DNA of 64,000 bases. It comes from Xylona heveae TC161 (Eukaryota; Ascomycota; Xylonomycetes; Xylonales; Xylonaceae). Location: the NCBI RefSeq assembly GCF_001619985.1, contig NW_017264196.1, positions 2,326,696 to 2,390,695 on the forward strand, given 5' to 3'. The position numbers and the translations under genes were made by a program. Positions 34,980-46,658 of this stretch are shown here, piece by piece. Position 1 is the stretch's first letter; each line of letters starts with the position of its first letter. The notes under the pieces were generated by a model. The model searched no databases. It had not been told where the DNA came from and was given only the letters and a program-made list of their open reading frames with translations.

Positions 34980-36636
34980 TTAAAATTGAAGAAGAAGTGG
35001 AAAATCATCTAAAGGAGCGCTAACGCTTGCGGAATCATTTTCTTCTTGACCAGTATCGAACCAAATGCCCTCTATGTTATCGAGATTTGGCATGAATTGA
35101 CTCAGAGGCGGACTAAGACTGAGAGAACGTGACTCTGCATACGTGAACATTTTCTCTTGCAGTAGCTCCAATCTCGGATTGCCACCTCCTCGAAATGACT
35201 TCAAGAACTGTCCTAAGTTTGAAAGAACCTCTCCGGGCCCGATTCGCATCAAATGAGCATGAAGAACGCTAGTAGGTCCACATATGAGAACATCCGCCAG
35301 CGATATTGCAACCTCTGTCAATTTCATTTCCTATAAGGAGAAGAGCAAATAGTTAAAAGGTAAAGATTTAAAAAATTTCGGTCATCGAGATACTCACCAT
35401 TCCGAGACCATGCGCTTCCAATATTTCTCGCGGAAAATTGTTGAGATATGACACGACATTTCTCGCAACGCACTCCGGAAAGGCAAGATGCATTGCGTCA
35501 TTGCTTTTCAATGCAGAGTTCAATGGAAAATTAAACATGACCGATTTCCACAGAACAATTCGCATCCACTGTTGGGTAACGAGGAAGTCTGCTTTGACAA
35601 TCCCGTCGGCTGACTGGATTTGTGGGATTGCCTGCAATGCCGTGTCGTATTGGACGAAGAAATCGGATGTCTTGGTGTAGGGAAGAGTGTCCATGGCATG
35701 GCCAAAAGTGTGAAATAGTCGACATAGCGAAACAAAAGATACCAGCCTGGCTGCCTTGGGGCCCGGTCCTAACTGTGGAGGGGGAGGGCTCTTCTGTAAA
35801 AGTCGTGAAAGCCCAAAGCGAGTCGTGTGACCCCTGTTGAGACGTTCGAGATGAAAGGTTAGCAATTTGGAATTGGGGACGAGTCGTCGAGCAACAACGA
35901 CTCACCTCTCTGTGATGAAGAGCAACCAGAGAATTCGACGTTGGAGCTGTGTATCAGATATCGCGGCCTCTTTCGAGGGCTGCTCATACTCTTCCAGACC
36001 CAGGAACTGAGCGAAGGTGATTGCCTCTCGAAGGAGGAGTGTTGCTTTACAGACTTGACCATGATTGGCGGAGAAAATATGCAAGAAGAAGGAGGTTAGA
36101 AGGACAGGAATAGAAGGCTGCTCTTGGTCCATGTATTTTGCCCTCGTCCGCTCCGACTCAACTGCTAGGCTCAGACCGTCATATCTCTCATGGCCGTCAT
36201 GTGGTGGCTTGATATTGAGCTGCACAATCGTCACCGCACATAGGGCAACCGCTAGGGCATAGGTCTCCCAATCGTTGAAGTCATTAAGGCGTCTGGCTAT
36301 CTCGTCTGTATCGATGACAGGCCACAGCGGGTACAATTTTTCATTATAAGCAGCCAAGAGGCTCAATAAGATAGACTGGGGGATCCGTGCATCTGGGAAG
36401 GTCGTTGAAGAACGTTGATTATAGGTAGGCTTTGAAACATGATCTTTCCGTCTCAAATTTTGTGGAGAAGGACGTCTCTTCAGAGCCCAAGGACCCTTAG
36501 GGCCAGGTTTGGCGGCTGGCCTTGCAACTCTGCAGGGAATGGACAATTCTTTGCATCGTTGGCAGGGAACTTCCCGGTTGCAGCGAATCTTCCTCGATGC
36601 ACAGGCATCACAGGCCCGACCATGATTTCTGTGCAT
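34980..36636 (-). CDS. Zn2Cys6 transcription factor, 505 aa
   Basis: Minus strand: exons 36636-35906, 35833-35398 and 35330-34980; introns with GTGAGT donors, phases agree. The binuclear zinc cluster is at the very N-terminus: Cys 9, 12, 19, 25, 28 and 35 (C-x2-C-x6-C-x5-C-x2-C-x6-C). A basic Pro/Lys linker follows, then a fungal_trans-like middle domain of helices (about residues 95-330) and an acidic end. Such factors bind CGG-type half sites in the nucleus. It is divergent from a sulfatase gene (709 bp between starts) with a sugar transporter beyond, so it may control them; this is inference from position. The start is the first ATG in frame just before the cluster. Confidence 0.9.
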
Positions 36637-37345
36637 TTTGGCTTGGCTTTGTCTTTGCACCCTTTGCAACAGTCATGATTATTTGCTCTTGCAGAAGTTG
36701 AGAAGCTGTCGAAACAGACAAAGATGCAGCGGAGCGGATAGACTGAGGAATAGTCAGCATGTGGCTCTATATGCGCTTGCAATGATACAGGGAGAGACTG
36801 GCAAATAATAAGCTTCAGAGGGAGTTGACGCCATTTGACGCTAGTATTCACAATCATGCGAATCTGGCTGTCTACCGGGTAGCGAAACGCATTCCGTGGG
36901 CGATTCCCAGGTACACGGTTGACAGCCATACCTCCCCTACCTACCTTACCTACCGTAGTTTAATCTCCACTAAGCGGGGACCCTTATCAATAACGCAATC
37001 GCCAACCAAAGAGTTGTTTTGCTTTGGCTGGTCTTCGTATAGCACTTGCTACACGAGTATGCTCCGATATCAATGATATGTTTCTAATTTACTTCAGTGG
37101 GCCTCGCTTGATGCTACTTTTGCGTTGTAGTACTGCACTAAACTTCTAGTTGATCATCCCGACTACCACTCTGCAACAGTAATAATCTCCCCGCAAAAAT
37201 TCTTCCGTGCTCCAGTTGATAAGGCAATTTTTGCAGCACCCCTAATCGTTGAAATAAGACCAGAAATGGATTTGGATTACATGCACTCCGCTTTCTTCAC
37301 TTTCCGTAACACTTTTCATTCCATCTGACTCACGGCTTTGACTCG
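36637..37345. promoter_or_regulatory. Divergent promoter, Zn2Cys6 regulator / sulfatase
   Basis: Holds repeated CTACC/TACCT steps around 36932-36957 but no clear inverted CGG pair. Nothing coding. Confidence 0.4.
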
Positions 37346-38773
37346 ATGGCCGCCCCTAAAAATGTTCTTCTGGTCGTCGCCGATGACCTGGGCAAATCTC
37401 TGGGCTGTTATGGAGAGACGGCTATCCGTACGCCTCACATTGACGCGCTCGCCAAGGATGGCACGGTCTTCGATAATGCCTTTGCCAGCACGGCTTCCTG
37501 CAGTGGAAGCCGCTCGGTGATTTACACAGGCCTCCATACCCATGAGAATGGCCAGTACGGGCTCAACCACTATACGCACCACTTTATGACATTCGATCAC
37601 ATCCCAACGGCGCCCAAGCTTCTCCGTGACCATGGCTATCTTACCGGCATCGTCGGAAAGATCCATGTTGGCCCCTTGTCGGTGTATCCTTGGGAAGTAG
37701 TCAGGGAGAGCCCAACTCGGGACGTCACTTGGGTTGCAGAACAAGTGGATTCCTTTCTTCAACAGGCCAAACAGGAACAAAACCCATTCTTTTTAGCCGT
37801 GGGCTATATGGATCCTCATCGCGACTCTACACGTGGTGGCTTTGGCAATGGCGATGACCAAGTCGCGGCCGAGGACCCGGAATATCAACCTGAGAACGTC
37901 AAGGTTCCGGAATTCCTGAGCGACATCCCCGAAGTGCGCCAGGAACTAGCTGAATATTATCGCTCCATTGGCAGAGTAGACCGAGGACTCGGACTACTGA
38001 TAGATTCCCTTGAAAAACATGAGTTTGATGACAATACATTAGTCATTTTTATGAGCGATAATGGCCCGCCTTTTCTGAATTCCAAGACGACTCTTTACGA
38101 CGCCGGCATTCGCCTGCCCTTGATCATTCGTCAACCAAATGGCCCCAAGAACGTATTCAATCCGAACCTCATTTCTTTCGTTGACATTCTGCCGACAATT
38201 CTCGACTGGACTGGGTATCTTGAAAATACAAACGTTCCCTCCCGACGAAAGGGACGCTCGTTGCTCCCTATCCTCTCCGCGACTTCGGTTGCAGATAAAA
38301 GCTGGACAAAGGTCTTTGGGTCGCACACTTTCCACGAAATTACCAACTATTATCCAACCCGCTTCCTCCGCACTTCTCGCTACAAGTATCATCGGAATGT
38401 GGCTTGGAAATTGGATTTTCCGTTTTCGACCGATCTATATGCGTCGTTGTCATGGGAGGGCATTCGAAACCACGGCGAGCAAGTTAAAATTGGGAGCCGT
38501 CCGCTCAAGTCATACATTCAACGGCCGCCGGAAGAGCTCTACGACATGCAAGAAGATCCTCGCGAAGTCACTAATCTGGCCTCAGACCCGGAGTATAAGG
38601 ACTTGTTGCGAGACCTAAGACGGCAATTGGAACAATGGCAACGAGACACTCAAGATCCTTGGTTGGTCCGAGATGGGGTTTCATTGCACGAAATGCAGGG
38701 TCATATTGACGCGGGACTGAAGATTCCCGACCGGTTTGATTTTGATGTCCACGCCCCCGGCTCTCGAACCTAA
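37346..38773 (+). CDS. Sulfatase, N-sulfoglucosamine sulfohydrolase (sulfamidase)-like, 475 aa
   Basis: Single exon. Alkaline-phosphatase-superfamily sulfatase: metal-binding Asp13-Asp14 (VADD), the active-site signature around Cys52 (CSGSR then TG at 61-62), GKIHVGP with Lys and His of the active site, a MDPHR segment, and DNG later for calcium binding. The ENGQYGLN...HHF and GKxHVGPxxVYP segments resemble lysosomal sulfamidase (SGSH) more than choline sulfatase. It would remove sulfate from an N- or O-sulfated sugar, using a formylglycine made from Cys52. The third position of the signature is Gly where Pro or Ala is usual. No signal peptide is visible, so a cytosolic enzyme fed by a transporter is suggested. 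The next gene is a sugar-type MFS transporter. Confidence 0.88.
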   Translation: MAAPKNVLLVVADDLGKSLGCYGETAIRTPHIDALAKDGTVFDNAFASTASCSGSRSVIYTGLHTHENGQYGLNHYTHHFMTFDHIPTAPKLLRDHGYLTGIVGKIHVGPLSVYPWEVVRESPTRDVTWVAEQVDSFLQQAKQEQNPFFLAVGYMDPHRDSTRGGFGNGDDQVAAEDPEYQPENVKVPEFLSDIPEVRQELAEYYRSIGRVDRGLGLLIDSLEKHEFDDNTLVIFMSDNGPPFLNSKTTLYDAGIRLPLIIRQPNGPKNVFNPNLISFVDILPTILDWTGYLENTNVPSRRKGRSLLPILSATSVADKSWTKVFGSHTFHEITNYYPTRFLRTSRYKYHRNVAWKLDFPFSTDLYASLSWEGIRNHGEQVKIGSRPLKSYIQRPPEELYDMQEDPREVTNLASDPEYKDLLRDLRRQLEQWQRDTQDPWLVRDGVSLHEMQGHIDAGLKIPDRFDFDVHAPGSRT

Positions 38774-39691
38774 ATGAGTTTTAATAATGATCAAAAATAA
38801 TACCCGATGAGATTGGGCTCATTGCAATTGGCAAGCGATGGCTCTATCTTTTTGTACAATGTCTTGTATGCCTTCCTGTACATACAATCCCACGAAAAAC
38901 CAGTGGTTTCCAAAAATTTTATAAAATGGAATTTATTCACAGGCCGTTCTCAAACATGTGGATCTGTGTCTAAACGCATGTTGAATTTTCTCTTGTGCCT
39001 TTAGACCAACTAATTTGAGCCCATTTTGTATAGCTATGTAAAATGTATAGAAAACATACACCACAAAAAAGAAGAAGAAAAAAAGAAGGGAAAAGTTGGC
39101 CCTACTTCTTTCCAGAGCCTTGAGAGACCCTTTTATGAAACGCGACCACGACAATACAGATCCAGGCGGCAAGATTCCAGAAAGGGAAGAAAAGAAGGAC
39201 CCACTGAATGGCCAGAATGACCTAATCCCTGTTCGGCGCATAGATGATCAAGGTTCGCCGAAGCCATTTACATGGCTAGAAAAATCTCTCCGTTTCATAG
39301 ACCTAAGGATTTGCAATTATAAAAATGGGAAGTTTCAATATGAAAAAGACGCATGAGTTACTCATTGGAAGGATGACAGTGCCATTAGGCTCATGCACGT
39401 GGCGCTTGTCAAGAATGGCGAGGTCTGGATTTTGCATGGTTTGCCGATCAGTGCGTCGCCAGCGTCAGCGGGGAGATTCTTATCTCCAAAATCTCTCCGC
39501 TACACGGCTCGACGCCCATCGTCTCCATTGTTAGCCCCCCTTCGCTTGTCAATATATTCAATTAAGTGTATTGTGCAATTCCTGGGGAAGATCACGAAAA
39601 TGCTTCAGAGAATTGTATATATATTGAATTTAAAGTATGCAAACGTCTTTCAGGATGGCAAGGATCAGCGTTCTCAAAGGCAGCAGCAGCA
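38774..39691. other. Intergenic upstream of sugar transporter
   Basis: No gene; AT-rich 38780-39080 with an A/G-rich run near 39064-39090. The right end is the transporter promoter and leader. Confidence 0.5.
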
Positions 39692-41360
39692 ATGGCTCCA
39701 AGCTTTCTTCCGAAGAATAGGTTTTCCCAGCACTTGACACCGAGATTAGGGGCCGCGATTGCCTTGATCGCCCTGTCCACTTTGAATTATGGCTTCGACA
39801 ACCAAGGAATTGCGACGAGCCAGGCAATGGCAGCGTACAAAAAGCAATTTGGAGTGTATAATCCAAAGACCAAAACATGGGCTATTCCGACATATTGGAC
39901 CTCGCTTTTGAATAGTTTGAACTTTATCGGTTTTGCAGTCGGTACGTTTTGAAATTTACAAGAAAAATTTGAGAAAGACACGGTCTGATGATTTGGCCAA
40001 ATTTTAGGACTCTATCTGGGTAGCTTGATTAGTGCTCGATATGGGCGCAGAATGTCAATGTTTTGCATGTCAATCTGGGCAATGATGTCGGCGACGGTTC
40101 TCATTACTTCATCTACGATCGAGCAGGTGCTCGCCGGTCGTATTTTAAACTATGCGTATGTTGGCATGGAACTGTCAACATGCCCGCTCTTTCAGGCCGA
40201 AATTGTCCCTGCGCCTATTCGTGGAATGGCCGTTGGCACCTATCAAGCAAGTCTGCTGCTTGGCGGAATTATTATTAACAGCGTCTGTCGCGGCACGAGC
40301 GAGATTCAATCTAACGCTGCATGGAGAATTCCTCAGGGCCTCTTTTACATTGTCCCTACCATTGTCGCTTCGGGCGTGTGGTTCATCCCCGAGTCGCCAA
40401 GATGGTTGTTGGTAAAGGGCCGTCCTGAAGCCGCATTGGAGTCGCTTCGATTGCTGCGTGGCGCCAGGCCCGATTATGACCCCGAGGAAGACCTTGAGAA
40501 TCTGAAGATCTCGTTGAGTGAGGAGCAGAATCAGGGCTCCTACAGGGATTTGTTTCGGGGAAGCAACCGGAAACGGACTTTTATTGCGATGGGAATGAAC
40601 TTCTTTATGCAGGCAACGGGCTCTCCATTTACAGCGGCATATGGAACTTTATTCGTGCAATCCCTCAACTCGCTGAACCCATTCGATTTTTCCATTATGA
40701 GCTCCTGCATCAACACAGTTTCAAGTTTGGTCGCCATCTTCATCACGGATAAGGTCGGACGGCGACCCATTCTAATGATTGGGTCGTTTCTGCAGATTGT
40801 TTGGCTCTTCACCATGGGTGGCGTGGGAACGATTGCTTCTCCAACCGCTGCACAGAAGCAGGTTATTGTTGCTGCCACTGCATTGTCCTCGGCTAGTCTA
40901 TGCTTCAGTTGGGACCCGCTCAATTACATTGTGACGACGGAACTTCCTGCTCTGCAGTTGCGCGACAAGACTCAGCGTGTAGCGTCTATCGTGTCAATTG
41001 TCACCAAGTAAGTGCTTCATCCTTTGCGCTCGTGATGCAAAAATTCCAGGGAAAGGAAAAAAAAAGGAAAGAACTAACATATTGAGCAGCTTTGCCTGGT
41101 CATTCAGCGTTCCGTACCTGCTCAACGCTCCCTATGCAAATTTGCATTCGAAAGTCGGATTCATCTTTGGAGCTCTAGCGTGCCTTTCGCTAGTGTTTGC
41201 TTATTTCTGCGTCCCAGAGATGCGTGGCAGATCCCTGGAAGAAATCAACCAGTTGTTCCAGGACGGAGTTTCCATTCGAGACTTTGGAAAAGCGCCAAGG
41301 GTAAAAGCCGAGGAAGATGAAGTCCAGGAGCTGCCAGTCGTCGATAAATCTGGTAACTAA
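39692..41360 (+). CDS. MFS sugar transporter, 506 aa
   Basis: Exons 39692-39941, 40008-41007 and 41090-41360; introns GT-AG, phases agree. Twelve membrane helices are apparent. Sugar-porter marks: GxxxSARYGRR between helices 2 and 3, PESPRWLL after helix 6 and the matching KVGRR in the second half, then PEMRGRSLEE after the last helix. Substrate cannot be told from sequence; relatives carry hexoses, maltose-type sugars or uronic acids at the plasma membrane. It stands in the same direction and about 0.9 kb behind the sulfatase, so uptake of the sulfated sugar or of its product is plausible but unproven. Confidence 0.92.
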
Positions 41361-42473
41361 CATATTATGGAGTCATTTTTATGGGATAGGATTTATTTGA
41401 TATATGGCGAATTCGTTTAATAGATGGGATATGGGTTAAAATCATGCGGAGGGTGCTTGCATGGAGGTCGGCGACTGAAAGAATTAGATGCTTCGATTAG
41501 AATGTGGCTTTTTTAATTTTCCTTTAATTGCACACGAGATAAGCCCGCTCTAGAGAAAAAGTTGAATTGCAATTGACATACCTTAAGGCAAAGCAGTCAT
41601 GTCCCATTGCTACAACTCGAGGCCTGTAGGCATTAGTCAGCAGGAAGCAGCTTTGTGCTCGAAGAAATGATTTGTATTTCTTCTTACCGGATGGTCATCT
41701 TTCCGAACGACTGATTGCCTAATAAATGCCACTATAATAGCTGCGTACAAGGGCATCCTTGTACAAAGAAGGAGATAATTCCCCTCTCTCCATTCCGGCG
41801 AGAATCCGTCTGGATGAGAAAAGGACGCTAAAACGGAATGCATGCCGGTAACCAATCTAATCAGATGATCTTCCCCACCTGGGTAGGGTCATTAGAGAAG
41901 TTGGGGCTACGGTAGTAGTTAGTGTGATGGATGGAACCAATAAACAGCGGTGTCACTCCAGCACCAATCTCCTTCAAATATTAGCACCTCCTCACGATCA
42001 AACTGAATGCTTTACTATTGGGGAGTAAGCTCCGAATGTGGGATCAGTCAATATGTACCTCAACCAATTCCGATGCCATCCGAGAAAACTTTTCTCTCTG
42101 CTGTCAATCCGCCCCACCTGGTGGGCTGAATACGAGGCGCAAGAAAGTTATCAGATTTTCTCAGACAGTGGGTCATCTCAAGACCGCCAACAAATGAAAC
42201 TTCGATGGCTACTCTGATGGAGCTTCGCTTAGCAATAAATGACACTATATGTCAGTTAGCAAGGCGGGAAGACACGCCGTCTGCTCGGTCCTACCGAAGT
42301 AGCACATGGTCATGACATTCGCTCGTCCTGACTAGGCCGACTTTGGGGGTTTATCAATCAGTGCATCAGCCGGGCATGACCGTGAAGTGTGATTTATTAG
42401 GGCAGAGATCCCCAGTGCGTGCTTTGTTCATGTCTCTCCAATCTACTTTTCCTCTTTTTTGGGTTCAACGAGA
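41361..42473. other. Intergenic; promoter of siderophore transporter
   Basis: No gene. Contains one perfect iron-GATA box (separate entry) and a one-mismatch copy ATCAGATGA at 41860-41868. Confidence 0.5.
42148..42156 (-). promoter_or_regulatory. Candidate SreA/iron GATA-factor site (ATCTGATAA)
   Basis: The minus strand reads ATCTGATAA, a perfect match to the ATCWGATAA element bound by fungal iron-sensing GATA repressors (SreA, Urbs1, SRE). It lies about 320 bp upstream of the siderophore transporter ATG at 42474, the gene class these repressors control. Seen: the match and its place. Inferred: repression when iron is plentiful. Confidence 0.6.
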
Positions 42474-44461
42474 ATGGGTCTTCGGACACCCTTTCACCGT
42501 AAGACAACGGACGATGCAGTCACTACGGTCGATGTAGACAAGAACGATGATATCAAACAAGACCCTGCCACGGACGGTGCCGCTGCTGAACGCAATGGCG
42601 CCGGCAGCGAGGAACGACAAATGGAGATTTCTGAGGAAGAACTTCAGCGTGGTGTTCAGGATATCGAGGCCATGACTCAGAACTGGTCCAAGTGGTCGTT
42701 GCTTGCAGTCTTTTTGAAGTATGCTTTTCTTTCCCGGTTGCCGACCAAGCGTATGGGCGTACACCCATCTAACATGACTGCTCGACAGCATCTGGATGCT
42801 GTACTTTACAAATGCATTTCAAAGTTCGATCCTCTACAGCTTGATCCCTTATATCGCGAGTCAATGGCAATCGCACTCTCTGTTGAACACCATTTATATT
42901 GTCGCTGATGCTATCACGGCTGCTTGCTACGTCCCTCTTGGCAAAATCATGGATCTGTGGGGGCGAGCAGAAGGCTTCCTTTTCATGACGGTCTGCGCTA
43001 CTGTGGGCTTGATCATGATGGCGGCATGCAATAACCTTGCCACTTTCTGTGCTGCATATGTGAGACTGCCACGGAAAGGTAGCCCCAAAGATTTTCACTT
43101 TCGCAGCTAATCACTCTTTGCCCAGGTGTTTTACTCGCTTGGATTTGGCGGTATGACATATTGTGTGGATGTGATCACGGCCGATGCATCCATGCTGAAA
43201 AGTAGAGGCTTGGCGTACGCTTTCACTTCCTCACCGTACATCATCACAGCCTTTGCTGGACCGAAAGCAGCTGATGACGCTCTGGGTTCAAACGGTATCG
43301 GCATGCGATGGCCTTTCGGCATCTTCTCAATCATATTTCCCATCGTGGCTGCCCCTCTATATTGCGTTTTGAAGTACAACGTTCGCCAGGCTGTGAAGGC
43401 TGGCCATGTGGTCAAGGAAAGGAGTGGCCGGAATGTATTCCAGAGCATCTGGTTTTATATTATCGAGTTTGATGGTAAGCAAAAATAGTCTCCAAGATCT
43501 ACTGGGTGCAAAACACTTACTTTGAAAAGCTGCCGGTGTCATCTTCTTCTCTGCCGGTCTCGTTTTGTTTTTCCTTCCATTTGATATTGCTGGTAGCGCT
43601 CCTAGCAGCTGGGACACACCCTACATAATTGTTATGCTTGTGGTTGGGTTCGTCTTGCTCATCGTATTTATTCTTTGGGAGACCTTCGTGGCCCCCAAGC
43701 CTTTACTTCAATTCGGCTTCCTATACAACCGGACTGTTATCGGCGCATGCTTGTTGGATGCAACATATCAGCTTTGCTATTACTGCTGGAACAATTACTT
43801 TCCTTCTTTCTTACAGGTGGTAAATGACCTGACCGTGGCCGAGGCCGGATATGTTGGCAACACCTTTGACGTGGTGTCTGGCGTCTTGCTGCTGATTGTC
43901 GGTGCCTTGATTCGAAAGACTGGCCGTTTCAAGTGGCTTTTGTGGGTTGCCATTCCACTCTACATCTTTGCGCAGGGATTGATGATCTACTTCCGTCGCC
44001 CTAACCAATCTGTCGGGTACCTTGTCATGTGCCAGGTCTTCATCTCCATCGGTGGAAGTGTTTTTATTATCGTTGAACAGCTCTCTATCTTGGCCGCCGT
44101 CAATCACCAGCACGTGGCTTCTGTGCTTGCTCTGCTCAATGTCGTCGGCACCGTTGGCGATGCCATGGGTGCTACTATCTCCAGTGCAATTTGGCAAAAC
44201 ACTTACCCACATGCTCTGAAGATGTATCTCCCCGAGTCAGCCATGTCAAACTTTGAAGACATCTACGAACAGCTTGATACTCAGATGAGTTATCTAAAAG
44301 GGAGTCCCACCAGGCTTGCAATCCAGCGTGCCTATGCCTATGCCCAGACAAGAATGCTTGCTGTTGGAACCGGTATCATGGTTCTCGCTTTCATTTGGAC
44401 CATGATGATTAGGAACATTGACCTAAAGAAGGTTCCCCAAGTCAAGGGCATGGTCTTCTAA
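42474..44461 (+). CDS. MFS siderophore-iron transporter, 598 aa
   Basis: Exons 42474-42718, 42789-43059, 43126-43474 and 43530-44461; all introns GT-AG with matching phases. An acidic Asp/Glu-rich N-tail of about 70 residues precedes about 14 hydrophobic helices. GTVGDAMGATISSAIWQNTYP near the C-terminus, the large loop before the last helix and the WxLxxVFLNIWMLYF first helix are marks of the siderophore transporter family (Sit1, MirB, Str). It imports an iron-loaded hydroxamate siderophore at the plasma membrane; which one cannot be told. An iron-GATA box in its promoter agrees with that role. No siderophore synthetase is in the window, so uptake of a foreign or distantly made siderophore is possible. 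Confidence 0.92.
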
Positions 44462-44784
44462 ATTGTGAGAAGGGTTGATTTCATTGCCACTTTATGTTGA
44501 CTCTATTCCTTGTCTCAGTCGTCTGCTGGGGGCCGTGGGCGCCGGAAGTCTACTCAATTCAGATATATTTAACCCATGACTTGATCTATAGTATCTTATC
44601 TAGTTTCATCCTGACTTGAGCAACTACCTAGTATACAGAATAGCCGCTATATCAAGGACTTAGAAAATGAATACATTCACATTGAGTTTTGTTTTGTTCC
44701 CACTAAACAGGCAGTGGTTTCGAGATCAAATTCTCCGCCTTTTATTACTATCATATGGTTTTTATTCTCGATTACCACCCTCCA
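44462..44784. other. Convergent 3' intergenic region
   Basis: Short region between the 3' ends of the siderophore transporter and dioxygenase genes. AT-rich, no gene. Confidence 0.5.
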
Positions 44785-46198
44785 CTATGTAGCTACATTG
44801 CTACTACGGATGGTGGCTTCCAGCGGGAACACTGAGTTCTCAACTGTCACACCTGCATAAACCCGATCAAATCGCTCCTTCAGGTGTAATGCTTTTGTCC
44901 ATTCATACTCGGGATCACGCAGCCAAAGTCGGAGAAGGTGGCGTCTACAGACTGGCATTAGCTCTCTCCCCCGGCTAGAAATCGATGTCAGTACACTTAC
45001 TGTTTCTTACTGGAGTCAGTAAATGCCCCTCTGGCATGCAGAATGCTCAAGTTATTGGCGAACTGGATGTCGCCTTTGTGAAAGTCTAGCGAAATAGCTT
45101 CCCTCTCAGCCGTAAAATGAACGGCATCTAGGGCCTCTGCTTGGGCTTCGGTAAGTGGTGGAATGTTGGCCGACCGCTTGCAGTCCATGTAACCAGTCAA
45201 GTTCCTTCGGGAGTATTGGATGATAAGTCGCTCAGGGTCTGCGTCTGTAGCAGGCTGGTAGTATAGCAGGGGCCGCAGCTTGTATTGGTCACCGGCCGGA
45301 GCAAAACTGGACAAGTGTTATATCGTTAGTCCTTTCATAGCTATTTCGATGTAGTAGAATTTGGTCTTGGGTACGCGGTAAGCTTACTCGTCAAAAGGCC
45401 AAGGCTCGGAGAGCGTCTTGATCAAATCAGGGCGCGTAGCAGCAAGTACGTTATAAACATGGCAGGTACTTGCAAGATAGCTCTCACCACCCGATTCACT
45501 TTCGCTCAAACAGAAGAGAGCAATAACATCGCCAGCATCAGTGTGGAACACCTGCTTATCGGCAGTCACCACAGGACCAGGGATGTCCTTAGAGTTGCTT
45601 GACTGACTCAGATCCTTAACATGAGCAACAAGGACATCGGCTGGTCTGCCTTGCCATTTGTTGTCTTGGCGACCACGAATAGGAGCAACATGTGACGAGA
45701 GGCCGGCGTAAATGATAACATTCTCTTCGCGGGTGTAGCTGTCTACAGGAAGACCGCGGATCACTTTGAAACCACGGCCATTATGGACCTCGTTGGAGAT
45801 TTCACGCAATACCGCATGCAACTTGGGCAAGGGAAACGTGTCTGGGGAAAGCTCACCCATCGGCTTGTTCAACACTATTGAGAAGTTAAAAACTATCCGT
45901 AAACGTGGCCTTTTTTTGTTGGGAGGGCGGATGTAGATTCAAGCATACACTTAAAGTGTCGAAGAGCATTGTTGATCTCATCGAGGTCCTCGGCCGTCAG
46001 TTGGTAATTCCAGTCGTACTTGTTGACTAAGGAATTGGCATCCCAAACAAGATCGCCAGATAAACTAGAGGGAAAGCCCTTGGGAAGCTGCTTATCGAGC
46101 TTCTCGTTTTCTTGTCTGCGCTTGCCGCGTGCCAGATATTTGTCATAATTGGGCATGTACCCAATGTCGGCATGTCCATTAGGATATGAAAAAGTCAT
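44785..46198 (-). CDS. TauD/TfdA-family Fe(II)/2-oxoglutarate dioxygenase, 400 aa
   Basis: Minus strand: exons 46198-45949, 45874-45388, 45306-45001 and 44944-44785; phases agree (donors GTATGC, GTAAGC, GTAAGT). The iron triad is visible: H194-x-D196 in VFHTDAGD and the distal His336 in ILHARGAF. The 2-oxoglutarate-binding Arg is in the RHLLRLW segment (about 349-353). Family members hydroxylate or cleave small amines, sulfonates, betaines or amino-acid-like acids in the cytosol. It shares a 460-bp divergent promoter with a Zn2Cys6 regulator and stands beside an amine oxidase and amino-acid permeases, pointing to catabolism of a nitrogen compound; the substrate is unknown. Confidence 0.9.
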
Positions 46199-46479
46199 AT
46201 TGACATTGCATAAAGGAGTGATAATCTCCTAATTTGACAGAGAAAAGAACAGATCAGAGACATATATATAGACATGATATGCTGCTTCCAGCTTTTGTAT
46301 TCAGACTCTATTTCGAAGATGACTATTAACATAAGTACAACGATGTTGCAATCTAACATTCAGATTGCGAAATCGTTTCACGCAAACCATTAGAAAACTT
46401 TTTCTTCTTTCCATACCAATGGATAATGAACGGCGGGGTAATAAAAAACAAGGGAAACTTTTGGAACGTGTCGACGGCG

Positions 46480-46588
46480 TCGGAGTCGGCGTCGGAGTGG
46501 CAGTCGGAGTGGCAGTCGGAATAAATATCGGAGTGTCAGGCCCCGCTAAGCCCAAAGTAGGGTCAATCGACTCAACTCCGATCGGAAT
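46480..46588. promoter_or_regulatory. 12-bp-phased TCGGAGT array plus inverted pair in divergent promoter
   Basis: Between the dioxygenase (starts 46198, minus) and the Zn2Cys6 regulator (starts 46659, plus). TCGGAGT starts at 46480, 46492, 46504 and 46528, with TCGGAAT at 46516: five copies at an exact 12-bp step. At 46575-46588 the inverted pair ACTCCGA-TCGGAAT follows. Each copy holds a CGG triplet, the usual half site of Zn2Cys6 proteins. Seen: the sequence and spacing. Inferred: an operator for the adjacent regulator. The rest of the 460-bp gap shows nothing coding. Confidence 0.55.
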
Positions 46589-46658
46589 TGCTTATACAGT
46601 ACGAAAAAAAGGTAAAATCTTCAAACTACGGCATTTCCGATCTATGTGAATGTACATA

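Noticed and set aside
46365-46649. Frame encoding a Gly-Val repeat, plus strand
   Set aside because: It is only the translation of the 12-bp DNA repeat in a promoter.
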